Origin: CAIUGU01 sp963819685
GTDB lineage: Bacteria > Pseudomonadota > Gammaproteobacteria > Steroidobacterales > Steroidobacteraceae
Direction: 5' to 3'
Assembly: GCA_963819685.1 (NCBI GenBank)
Contig: CAWFXI010000007.1
Location: forward strand, 62,001-126,000
DNA: 64,000 nucleotides
Every line of letters starts with the position of its first letter. The stretch's first letter is position 1. The translations under genes were made by a program, and so were the position numbers. Under the pieces are notes generated by a model. The model saw only the letters and a program-made list of their open reading frames with translations. It searched no databases and was not told the DNA's origin. Shown here piece by piece: positions 27,809 through 35,888 of the stretch.

Positions 27809-29244
27809 TACTGCTCTGCTGCGGACGCTGCGCCATGTTCTGCCCGGTCCGCGCGATCGGGGTCGCGACGGCGCTCCCCACCCGTCAACGCAATGCCGAG
27901 CGCCGCCACGAACGGCAAAGCGCGTTCAAGGAAATCTCCAGGCGCATTGGGCAGAAGATGCAACAGCAGCGTCAGGATGAAGCCCGCCCACATGGACCCC
28001 AGCGTAGATCCGGGGCGCACACGCTTGCCAGTCAGCCTGACCAGCAGCAGCGGACCGAAAGCCGAACTGAGAAGCGTCCAGGACAGCATCAACCGCTCGA
28101 AGGTAGGCTCCGGTACGGTCAAGGCCACCGCTGCCAACAGTGCACCGGCAAGCACCACCGCAGGCTTCGGCCAGTCGAGCGATCCGCGGATCTGCGGCGC
28201 CATGACATCAACCGACACCGCTGCGGCCATGACCAGCAGAATGCTGTCGAGGGCAGAAAAAGCGATGACAAACAATGCACCCAGGCCGACCGTGGCGATA
28301 CCCGAAGGCAGAACGCGCTGTAGCAATTCGGGAAACACCGCATCCACCGTCGTGGCTGCGGGCAACAACAAGCGCGCCGTCCAGCCGCAGACCAGCATGG
28401 CACCGAGCACCAACAGCGCCCACAGCAGGGCGATGCGGCGAGCGATCGGTAGCTGCGCCGGACCTGAGCTTGCCATGTATCGACTGACAACCTGGGGTTG
28501 GCCGAAGGGCATAACGCCAAGCACCAGCGTCCCGAGCGCAAAAGTGACCGCCAGGATCGCGGCCTGTTCGGCGGTCAGGATTCCCGCTTCGCCGGGGAGA
28601 TCGACGAGCTTCGACCACGTCGGCGACCAGCCGCCTGCTGCAATCAATGCGCCTGCCGCCACGCCGATCACGATCAGCAGCACGGCGATGGCCCTCACTC
28701 CATCGTTCAGACAAGCGCCCCTGTAACCACCGAGCAGCGCGCACAGCGTCGCGCCCGCAATGCCCAGCAACATGCCGGTTCTCGCGCTGACCGGCACGAA
28801 CCCAGCGAGCAACTGGCCGAGAATCGGCAGGTACGCCGCCATACCGACCAGGATCGCGATAAACAGGATCGATGCCGCGGACAGCATGGCCGGCCCTCGC
28901 AAGCGTCTCCCGGTATCACCCGTCAGCAGCTGAGGCAACGTCAGGTGATCCTGTATCAGCGACCAGGCGCGGAGCCTCGGAGCGACGAAGAACCAGCCAA
29001 AGGCGTAGCCGACCAGGGCCGCGCCCAGAATCCACGCTGCAGCCAGGCCCCAGGCAAATGCAGCGCCCGCAACCGCTACCAGCAGCCAGAGCGGCAGCGC
29101 GTTACTCGCCTGACTCAAGCCAACGAGACCTGGCTCCAGAGAGCGTCCAGCGAGAAAGAAGTCTTTCGCTGTCCACGCCTTTTGACCGGAACGCCAGGCC
29201 AGGGCCAGCAATGCGACACAACAGAGCAGCAGGACAATGACCAT
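27808..29244 (-). CDS. Sodium:solute symporter family protein
   Basis: 478 residues with about 13 predicted membrane helices of the SSS (LeuT-fold) family. Recognisable segments are AKDFFLAGRSLEPGLVGLSQ, GYRGACLNDGVRAI and GVMPFGQPQVVSRYMA, the last being the PutP-like region near TM6-7. Substrate not predictable; proline, sugars, pantothenate and organic acids are all known for the family. The frame is open to 29364, but ATG 29244 is preferred because it follows the sheath stop by 13 bp and begins at the first helix. The tail after the last helix is charged. Confidence 0.88.
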   Translation of the reverse strand: MVIVLLLCCVALLALAWRSGQKAWTAKDFFLAGRSLEPGLVGLSQASNALPLWLLVAVAGAAFAWGLAAAWILGAALVGYAFGWFFVAPRLRAWSLIQDHLTLPQLLTGDTGRRLRGPAMLSAASILFIAILVGMAAYLPILGQLLAGFVPVSARTGMLLGIAGATLCALLGGYRGACLNDGVRAIAVLLIVIGVAAGALIAAGGWSPTWSKLVDLPGEAGILTAEQAAILAVTFALGTLVLGVMPFGQPQVVSRYMASSGPAQLPIARRIALLWALLVLGAMLVCGWTARLLLPAATTVDAVFPELLQRVLPSGIATVGLGALFVIAFSALDSILLVMAAAVSVDVMAPQIRGSLDWPKPAVVLAGALLAAVALTVPEPTFERLMLSWTLLSSAFGPLLLVRLTGKRVRPGSTLGSMWAGFILTLLLHLLPNAPGDFLERALPFVAALGIALTGGERRRDPDRADRAEHGAASAAEQ

Positions 29245-29257
29245 ATGACCGGAGCCC

Positions 29258-30916
29258 TCAGCCCGCCCAGCCGGGAAGCGCGCCAGTGTTACGCGGCGCA
29301 AACAGCGTAATCTCCTCTTCCGCCTCGATGGGGGGTTCCAGGGACCAGAACGTGTCGGGTGCATTGACGGCGATCGGCTTGATCGTGCTGCCCGACGTGC
29401 TGTGAGTAATCAGGTAGGTGTGATACTCGAGGGGCCGGGACGCCGCAAAACCGATCAGGATGTTCATGCGCCCGAGCAAGGTGTCGTGCTCGGTATTGAC
29501 GCGCTCATCGGTGATCACAAACCAGGCCTTGCCGGACGCAGCCCCTGGAAACGCGCCCGCCTCAGTGAGATCGCGCAGAAACGCCGTCACCTGCCGCCTC
29601 ACCCGGCGCCACGCGAACGGATCTGCGTGATACACGACGACCCAGCGGGTGCCCCGTTCAATGCTGTTGAGCAGGAACAGTCCGAACCGCCGCGAGCCTA
29701 TGTAGCCCCAGTCTGCAGCGGCATTCGAGCCTCCTGCCAGCGTCCTTGGCACCAGCCGCACAGGACCGGCTGAACGAACTACATGCAGCGCATTGATACC
29801 GTTTGCCGCCAGGCGCCAGCGTTCGGGTTCGGTCAGCACAACCGCAAGTCGCGTGCCTGAACGCAACAGCAGCTCAGGATCGGCAGCACTGACATCCCAG
29901 ATCGGGCGCTGCTCTTCCGCACGGGCGAGCATGCCCGCTACGGCCCCCCCATTGCCAAACACCTCTGCGGTCCCCCGCAGCCGATCGCTGATCACCAGTC
30001 GTGGAAAGAACATGCAGGCGTCCGGGCTCGAGAAATTGAGTTCGCGCAAGCCGCGAATCGCCTCGTCGACCGACGCCCAGTGGGCCGGAGGGTCAACGAT
30101 CAACAGGGCGCGCCTGTCGCGACAATAGCGGGAAGCCACCACCAGACTGGAAGGCCCGATATCTTCATCACGCGACAACGGCGGAACATGGACAAAGTCG
30201 AGGTGTTCGACGGCATTCAGCGCGAACAGCCCGGTGGCGTTGCGCGCAGAACCGATCACGTCGTAGTCGGACAGGGGACTGCCGTCGTTCCCGTCCGGGT
30301 TCGATCCGACATAGCCGGCAGGCTGGCCTGCTTGAGGCCGCGCACCGGAACCGACCGTGGCATCTGGACGATCAGCCGGTACGCGCCCCCTCACTCTCAC
30401 CAATCGGGATTCAAGCAGAGCCGTCGTGACGAAACGAGCTGCGGCGGGACTGGAAGACAGTCCGCGAAAGATCTCCTGTGCGTCGATCCGCTCCGATCCC
30501 GGCGCCCTGATCCGCTGGATGACGAGATTGAAACGGTCCTGTTCATTGTCGCCGATGTTGTCGTAGTCGACGGCGGCGCGCAGAAATTCGCGCGATCCGG
30601 GCGAGAGGCCCGCCAGCGTCAGCGTACCGGCGCCGCAAGGCAGGGAAATCGTCGGAGGTGTAGCGCCATTCACGACGCGTACGACGACGGCGTGTCGGCC
30701 ACCGTGTTCGAAGAACTGTTCCACCGCATAGGACAGCGGGCTCGGTTGCCAGAGTCCGCCAAAAATCTGCTGAAAATCCGCGAACGTCGTGACCGTGACC
30801 GGTTCATTGACCGGACCGCGGAGTGCCCTGCCGACAAAGGCCGTGATAGCGGATGCCACCAGCCCGATGGGCTGCTCGGGCGTGGGACTCTCGTCAATTT
30901 CTATACCTTGAGTCAT
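29258..30916 (-). CDS. Orphan phage-tail-sheath-like protein
   Basis: 552 residues resembling the sheath of contractile tails and injection systems. The N-terminus IEIDESPTPEQPIGLVASAI then TAFVGRALRGPVNEPVTV, FADFQQIFGGLW, LSYAVEQFFEHGGRHAVVVR is the characteristic sheath start. The C-terminal part, with WGYIGSRRFGLFLLNSIERG, TRWVVVYHAD and a late EEEITLFAPRN, fits the conserved interlocking domain. No tube, baseplate, spike, AAA ATPase or lysis gene is within 29 kb on the left or 33 kb on the right in this window. It is longer than usual sheaths, with an insertion near 190-240 rich in Gly, Pro and Asp. A 45-residue charged ORF precedes it by 20 bp and the symporter follows closely. Either a relic of a lost tail or a domesticated filament protein. 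Confidence 0.8.
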   Translation of the reverse strand: MTQGIEIDESPTPEQPIGLVASAITAFVGRALRGPVNEPVTVTTFADFQQIFGGLWQPSPLSYAVEQFFEHGGRHAVVVRVVNGATPPTISLPCGAGTLTLAGLSPGSREFLRAAVDYDNIGDNEQDRFNLVIQRIRAPGSERIDAQEIFRGLSSSPAAARFVTTALLESRLVRVRGRVPADRPDATVGSGARPQAGQPAGYVGSNPDGNDGSPLSDYDVIGSARNATGLFALNAVEHLDFVHVPPLSRDEDIGPSSLVVASRYCRDRRALLIVDPPAHWASVDEAIRGLRELNFSSPDACMFFPRLVISDRLRGTAEVFGNGGAVAGMLARAEEQRPIWDVSAADPELLLRSGTRLAVVLTEPERWRLAANGINALHVVRSAGPVRLVPRTLAGGSNAAADWGYIGSRRFGLFLLNSIERGTRWVVVYHADPFAWRRVRRQVTAFLRDLTEAGAFPGAASGKAWFVITDERVNTEHDTLLGRMNILIGFAASRPLEYHTYLITHSTSGSTIKPIAVNAPDTFWSLEPPIEAEEEITLFAPRNTGALPGWAG

Positions 30917-30936
30917 GGCTCAGGTATGTCCGGCAG

Positions 30937-31074
30937 TCACTTCGCCGCTTGAGAGCTGGGAGCAGACTTCGCCTGCTCCTGCCGCCGCCTGTCTTCCTCT
31001 TCGCGCGCACGCCGGGCGTCAGCCCGTCGACGCTCTATTTCCTCGAGCATGATCTTGAGCCATTCAGTCGGCAT
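30937..31074 (-). CDS. 45-residue charged helical protein upstream of the sheath gene
   Basis: A short ORF from ATG 31074 to TGA 30937 starts MPTEWLKIMLEEIERRRADA and continues with an Arg/Glu-rich helix ending in a Ser/Ala/Lys tail. The strong periodic charge suggests a single alpha helix or coiled coil. It ends 20 bp before the sheath ATG on the same strand, so the two are likely co-expressed. An AGGACCGC stretch lies upstream of the ATG. Not recognised; it may be a sheath cofactor or chaperone, which is inference from position alone. Confidence 0.5.
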   Translation of the reverse strand: MPTEWLKIMLEEIERRRADARRAREEEDRRRQEQAKSAPSSQAAK

Positions 31075-31156
31075 GTCGCGGTCCTAAAGAGCATGGATCC
31101 GCGCGCAGTTTAGCAGTTGAGCAGGTGATTTAGGCTGCGACGTTGTGCCAGCCCAG

Positions 31157-32335
31157 TTACGCTGCTGCTGCGAGTTGCTTCTTGCCGGTCACTGCGGCGT
31201 AGAGCTCAGCCATCCGTAGTGCGAGTGCTGGTGCGGACCACGTGTGAGCGTACGCTCGAGCTTCGGTGGACATGGCGCGGCGCTGCTCCGGATCCTGCAG
31301 CAGTAGCGCGACGAGTTGAGCGAAGCCTGCTTCGTCATCCGGCGCAATGCGCGCACCGCGTTCCGGCATCAGGATGTCGCGCGTACCCATGTAGGCGGTC
31401 GACACGACGGGCACACCGAGCGCCATCGCTTCGAGCAGCACGAGACCCTGCGTTTCGGTGCGCGAGGAAAAGACGAACAAGTCGCCCGCCTGGTAGCAGT
31501 CGAGCAGTTCTGTATCTCGCGCCAGATACCCGACGAATCTGACGTGCCGGCTCAAGCCCTGTGCTTCAGCATAGCTCCGGCAATGCCCGAGTGCCGGGCC
31601 CTCGCCGGCAACGATCATCACGCAATCTGGAACCTGTCTGATCACATGGGTCAGCATCCGGAACAGGAAATCAATGTTCTTTTCATGCGCGATGCGCCCG
31701 ACATGCACCAGGGTCGGCTGACCGGGAGCAATGCCCAGCTTGTGCCGGAATCGCTGACCGTCGCCTTGCCCGAAGCGCGAAGACTCAAGGCCGGTGGGAA
31801 TGATGTGCATCGGACACGCAACGCCGTAGTCCTCAAGCGCACGACGCATGGCCTCGGAAGGAACCACCAGCGACTGGAGCGCCTTGCACTGCGAGACCGT
31901 GAAACGCCGTGCGGCGAAGCGCGTCAGCAAACGCGGCAACAGCGGCACGTAGTGATGCAGGTACTCCTCGAAGTACGTGTGATAGCTCTCGATCGCGGGA
32001 ATCTGCAACCCGTTCGCCAGGTGCAAGCCCTGATAGTGCGCCACAAAGGGCGTCTGGATATGGACGAGATCGAAGGAACGTTCCTTGAGCGCCGGCTGCA
32101 GCGCCCGGACGGCAGAGGGAATCATCATCCGGTCCTCGGGATCGCGTGGCACCTGGCGTGACCGTACCCGCAGGATGTCGGCCTCCCCGTCAATCGGGAT
32201 CCGTCCCGGATAGTCCGGGGCGATCAGCAGCGTCTCGTGTCCTGCTTCGTGCAACGACCGGCGGAAGGTCTGAATGGAAGTGGAGACGCCGTTGATACGC
32301 GGGAAATACACATCCGAGATCATCAGTACGCGCAC
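31157..32335 (-). CDS. Glycosyltransferase family 4 protein
   Basis: About 392 residues of the GT-B fold. The N-terminal domain starts VLMISDVYFPRINGVSTSIQ with the donor/acceptor glycine loop, then DLVHIQTPFVAHYQG and ESYHTYFEEYLHHY. The C-terminal domain has LVHVGRIAHEKNIDFLFRML and the nucleotide-sugar motif TETQGLVLLEAMALGVPVV with its E-x7-E pair. These resemble the MgtA/PimB-like enzymes that glucosylate or mannosylate glycolipids. Start GTG 32335 is preferred, with GGGAG upstream; the frame is open to 32416 but the extra residues are unlike the family. It is the last gene of a short unit after the L,D-transpeptidase. Confidence 0.9.
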   Translation of the reverse strand: MRVLMISDVYFPRINGVSTSIQTFRRSLHEAGHETLLIAPDYPGRIPIDGEADILRVRSRQVPRDPEDRMMIPSAVRALQPALKERSFDLVHIQTPFVAHYQGLHLANGLQIPAIESYHTYFEEYLHHYVPLLPRLLTRFAARRFTVSQCKALQSLVVPSEAMRRALEDYGVACPMHIIPTGLESSRFGQGDGQRFRHKLGIAPGQPTLVHVGRIAHEKNIDFLFRMLTHVIRQVPDCVMIVAGEGPALGHCRSYAEAQGLSRHVRFVGYLARDTELLDCYQAGDLFVFSSRTETQGLVLLEAMALGVPVVSTAYMGTRDILMPERGARIAPDDEAGFAQLVALLLQDPEQRRAMSTEARAYAHTWSAPALALRMAELYAAVTGKKQLAAAA

Positions 32336-32433
32336 GCGGCGTCTCTCCCTGGAGAGTATTGCGACGCGGCGGAGGGTATGACAGGGAGATGACGGGCGTG
32401 TGACGTCGCCCGCCAAGCCCTGAAGACAGCGAA

Positions 32434-33681
32434 TTAGAGTGTGGCGCCTGGCGAAGGTCTGTTGGCAGGTGCGGCGGGTTTGACTGCGGGTTTGCCAGCT
32501 GACTTCGCCGGCTTTTCCGGGATGGCCTCCGGAGCGTCGGCCAGCAAGGCTTCGAACTCGGCCGCGGAGATGCGCAGTTCCTTCTTGCCATCCCAGGTGG
32601 CGCCGGTCGGCAGGATGTTTTCCACCTGCCGGGTACTGGTGAGCACGCCATCAACCGTGGTGCCCGTCTTTGAGATGGGCACTGTAATGCCGCGAGGCGC
32701 AGCTGCAATCGAATTGATCAGCGCCAGATCCACGGCAACGTTGTGCTGCTTCGCGCGCTTTTCCATGTGCGCTGCCATGGCTTCATTGAGAAGCTTCTGC
32801 GCGCCGTCGCCTTCGCGACGCGTGTCGTCCTCGAGAATCGGGAAGATCTGCATATGCAACGCATCGCCTTCCCAGCCGAACGCAATCGGCTGATTGACGA
32901 CAGTGACCTTCATGCCGACGGACATCGCCTGGAACAGCGGCGCAATATCCTCAGGGTACAGGCGAATGCACCCATGGCTTGAGCGCATGCCCACGCCATA
33001 GGGCTTGTTCGTGCCATGAATCAGATAGCTTGGCCAGCCGAGATTCATCGCGAAGGCACCGAGCGGATTGTCTGGTCCGGGACCTACCTTCGCAGGCAGT
33101 GGATCGCCATTCTTCTTGTGCTCGGCGCGGACCGAAACAGGCACTGTCCAGATCGGGTCTTTCCGCTTGGCGGTCACCTTGGTCACGCCTTCGGGTGTCT
33201 GCCAGCCCACCTTGCCGATGCCGATCGGGTGTGTGATGACCGTCTGCAGCGCTTCGCCTTCCTTGCGCTTGGGATAGTAGTACACGCGCAGCGCTGCCAG
33301 ATTGACGACCAGCCCTTCGTAGGGTGCATCGGGCAGGACGAAGCGAGTGGGCAGCACCAGCTTGCGGCCTACGCCGGGCAACCAGGGATCCACACCGGGG
33401 TTTGCGCGCAGCACTTCCTCATAGCCCAGATTGAAGCGGCGTGCGATGTCCGAAATAGTGTCGTCCGGTCCCACCGTCGTGACCTGGAGCTGGCCTACGA
33501 CTTCCGTCCGTGTCGGATCAAACTGGAACCGATGCGTGGCAGTGGGCGCATAAATGATGGGGGGTGGCGGCTCAACCACGACGGGCGCCTGAACTTCCGG
33601 CGTGCGTTGCAGGAACTGGCACCCGGCAAGCAGGGCCAACGGGAGGACTGAGCCCAAGCGCAGGATGTTTGGTGCGTTCAT
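32434..33681 (-). CDS. LysM and L,D-transpeptidase (YkuD) lipoprotein
   Basis: 415 residues. Lipobox LLAGC with lipidated Cys21. A LysM domain at about 68-115 (VGPDDTISDIARRFNLGYEEVLRANPG) binds peptidoglycan. A YkuD catalytic domain at about 120-255 carries the signature HGTNKPYGVGMRSSHGCIRLY, with the catalytic Cys in SHGCIR. The architecture matches the ErfK/YbiS/YcfS enzymes that attach outer-membrane lipoprotein to peptidoglycan or form 3-3 crosslinks. After the catalytic domain an extra 100-residue region is followed by a Pro/Ala/Lys-rich tail of about 30 residues. ATG 33681 starts a typical signal. Confidence 0.94.
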   Translation of the reverse strand: MNAPNILRLGSVLPLALLAGCQFLQRTPEVQAPVVVEPPPPIIYAPTATHRFQFDPTRTEVVGQLQVTTVGPDDTISDIARRFNLGYEEVLRANPGVDPWLPGVGRKLVLPTRFVLPDAPYEGLVVNLAALRVYYYPKRKEGEALQTVITHPIGIGKVGWQTPEGVTKVTAKRKDPIWTVPVSVRAEHKKNGDPLPAKVGPGPDNPLGAFAMNLGWPSYLIHGTNKPYGVGMRSSHGCIRLYPEDIAPLFQAMSVGMKVTVVNQPIAFGWEGDALHMQIFPILEDDTRREGDGAQKLLNEAMAAHMEKRAKQHNVAVDLALINSIAAAPRGITVPISKTGTTVDGVLTSTRQVENILPTGATWDGKKELRISAAEFEALLADAPEAIPEKPAKSAGKPAVKPAAPANRPSPGATL

Positions 33682-33777
33682 TGGCGCATTATGACCAAGA
33701 AATGGGCACTTGCGAACCCTGCGCTGATGTCGGATTTCTCCGACACACCCGTGTTGCCGCTGCGTTCTGACGTTCGG

Positions 33778-34269
33778 CTAAAGCAGCACGGTTGCGTTCG
33801 ACAGCTCATCGCGGTCGATGGCTGGATACCGGGCCGAGATCAGCTGGCCGACGGCCTCGATGCCCTCGACCGCACCCCGCTGGTAGTCCCCTTTCGCAAA
33901 ACGCTGCTCGATGGACCTGCAAGCCGCCAGCCATCCCGGACTGGCACTGACATCTCCATAGCCCCGGTCGGCAACGATTTCAACGGCGCGGTCAGCCAGC
34001 AGCACGTAGATCAGGACACCATTGTTGGCTTCTGTATCCCACATGCGCAGCATCGAGAACACTTCCATCGCCCGTTCACGAGGAGTGCCGTTCCGCCACA
34101 AAGCCGGCCCATCGAGACTGCCCTCGATTGCCCAGCGCAGTTCGCCACCATGCCGGCGTTCGGTACGGGCTATCGCAGCCTCGATTGCTTCGAGTACGGA
34201 CGCGGGAAATCGCCGCCTCACGGCCCAGGGCGATGCAAACAGATGCCGCAGCAGGCGGGAGTATTTCAT
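33778..34269 (-). CDS. TPM-domain membrane-associated protein
   Basis: 163 residues of the TPM/phosphatase-like domain: IEAAIARTERRHGGELRWAIEG, MWDTEANNGVLIYVLLADRAVEIVADRGYG and the closing GDYQRGAVEGIEAVGQLI. Members lie beside LemA and YgcG-type proteins; one plant member, TLP18.3, is a thylakoid phosphatase. No signal peptide or transmembrane span is evident; the basic start MKYSRLLRHLF suggests peripheral binding. Its ATG lies 3 bp after the stop of the Gly-rich TPM gene, which makes one operon LemA-TPM-TPM. Confidence 0.88.
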   Translation of the reverse strand: MKYSRLLRHLFASPWAVRRRFPASVLEAIEAAIARTERRHGGELRWAIEGSLDGPALWRNGTPRERAMEVFSMLRMWDTEANNGVLIYVLLADRAVEIVADRGYGDVSASPGWLAACRSIEQRFAKGDYQRGAVEGIEAVGQLISARYPAIDRDELSNATVLL

Positions 34270-34272
34270 TGG

Positions 34273-35172
34273 CTACCACCGACCGGAGGCGCCACCACCC
34301 CCGAATCCGCCCCCGCCACCCCCCCAACTGCCCCCACCCCCGCCAAAACCTCCACCGAGTCCACCCCCTGAAGTCCAGCCCCCACGACGCCCGCGGGTTG
34401 AGCTGTACCAGCCACCTCCCCCGCCGCCGCCAAGCATCGTAATGACAAAGGCGATGACGGCTGCGACCGCTGCAACGCCAAGGACACTAACGATGAACCA
34501 GACGATGGTGCCGACGAGCAACGAAGTCGTTGCTGCGCCGCCTACGCGCCCAAACAGCCTGCGCAGGATGCTGCCGCCGATCAGTGCCACCATCAGCACT
34601 ACCGGGAGAATCGATTCCAAGCCCCGGACGTCGGGCGCAGAGTCACGGCTCGGAGGTGCAGGAAGCGCTTCTCCATCGACAACACCGATGATCCGGTCCA
34701 CCCCTTCTGCAATCCCGCCGTAGTAGTCGCCCGTGCGAAACCGGGGCACGATGACTTCCTGGATAATGCGATTGGCAGTGGCGTCGTTGAGCGCGCCTTC
34801 GAGCCCATAGCCGACTTCGATGCGGAGCGTGCGGTCCTCCTTGGCGACCAGCAGCAACACACCATCGTCGGGTTTTGCGCGGCCAAGCTTCCATGCTTCG
34901 GCCACCCGGATGGCGAATTGCTCTATGGCTTCCGGTTGCGTCGTCGGTACGAGCAACACAGCGATCTGGGCCCCTTTGCGGGCTTCAAATGCGGCCAGCG
35001 TTTGCTCAAGGGCCTGGGTCTGCCCTGCGTCCAGCGTCGCGGTGAGGTCGGTGACCCGCCTGGACAGCGTCGGGACCTCGACCAGCGCCGAGGCCACCGA
35101 GCACATCAACAGTAGACAGACTGCGGCGGTGGCAGCACCTGCCCGCATCGACAGGGAGCGGAGCGCGCTCAT
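34273..35172 (-). CDS. TPM-domain (YgcG-like) membrane protein with Gly-rich tail
   Basis: About 299 residues from ATG 35172. A signal peptide ends near VASALVEVP. A periplasmic TPM domain covers about 35-170 (LSRRVTDLTATLD, DDGVLLLVAKEDRTLRIEVGYG, GDYYGGIAEGVDRII). Two membrane helices follow near 190-210 and 225-250, and a C-terminal tail of almost only glycine with Trp, Ser and Phe. The frame remains open to 35295, but the upstream part overlaps lemA. YgcG-like proteins with such tails are membrane proteins of unknown function, regularly paired with LemA. Confidence 0.9.
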   Translation of the reverse strand: MSALRSLSMRAGAATAAVCLLLMCSVASALVEVPTLSRRVTDLTATLDAGQTQALEQTLAAFEARKGAQIAVLLVPTTQPEAIEQFAIRVAEAWKLGRAKPDDGVLLLVAKEDRTLRIEVGYGLEGALNDATANRIIQEVIVPRFRTGDYYGGIAEGVDRIIGVVDGEALPAPPSRDSAPDVRGLESILPVVLMVALIGGSILRRLFGRVGGAATTSLLVGTIVWFIVSVLGVAAVAAVIAFVITMLGGGGGGGWYSSTRGRRGGWTSGGGLGGGFGGGGGSWGGGGGGFGGGGASGRW

Positions 35173-35188
35173 CCGGAGACGGATGCGT

Positions 35189-35809
35189 TCAATTGGCGGC
35201 GGGCGCAGGCGCTGCGGGTGGCACGGTGAAATCAACGGCCGGCGGTTTGGCAATGGCCGCTTCGTTTTCGACGGTGAAGCCCGGCTTGGTCGCAAACCCG
35301 AACACCTTGGCGGTCAGGTTGGAAGGGAAAGACCGGACGGTGACATTGAAGCCCTGCACGGCTTCGATATAGCGGTTGCGGGCGACTGTAATGCGATTCT
35401 CGGTCCCTTCAATCTGCGCTTGCAGATCGTTGAATCCGGCGATCGACTTGAGTTCAGGATAGCGTTCGACCACCACCATCAGCCGGGAGAGCGCGCTGCC
35501 CAGTTCTCCCTGCGCCGCCTGAAAAGCCTGAAAAGCCTTCGGATCATTGAGCAGTTCCGGTGTTGCCTGGATCGAGCCCACCTTGGCGCGAGCGTTGACG
35601 ACTGCTTCAAGAATGCCCTGCTCTGCGGCGACGGCTCCCTTGACCGTATTGACCAGATTCGGAATCAGATCGGCCCGGCGTTGATACTGATTGAGCACCT
35701 CCGACCACGCCGCCCGAACCTGCTCATCCTGCGACTGCAGCGTGTTGTAGCCGCAGCCCGAGAGCAGGACGGCAACCATTGCAACCGACCAGATTTTCAA
35801 TGAACGCAT
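35189..35809 (-). CDS. lemA: LemA-family lipoprotein
   Basis: 206 residues with lipobox LLSGCGY (Cys19) and the LemA four-helix fold: QVRAAWSEVLNQYQRRADLIPNLV, followed by VVNARAKVGSIQ and the VERYPELKS helix. The C-terminus is Ala/Pro-rich. LemA proteins have an N-terminal helix and a long helical bundle on the periplasmic side; they occur with TPM/YgcG genes in many bacteria, and their role remains unclear. It is first in a three-gene operon with starts 3 to 16 bp apart. Confidence 0.95.
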   Translation of the reverse strand: MRSLKIWSVAMVAVLLSGCGYNTLQSQDEQVRAAWSEVLNQYQRRADLIPNLVNTVKGAVAAEQGILEAVVNARAKVGSIQATPELLNDPKAFQAFQAAQGELGSALSRLMVVVERYPELKSIAGFNDLQAQIEGTENRITVARNRYIEAVQGFNVTVRSFPSNLTAKVFGFATKPGFTVENEAAIAKPPAVDFTVPPAAPAPAAN

Positions 35810-35888
35810 GGCAGAAATCCCCGGGGCTTGAAGCTAAGGGGGGAGACAATACGCCCGAGCAACGAGTTTCTCCATCTGGACCTGCGCG

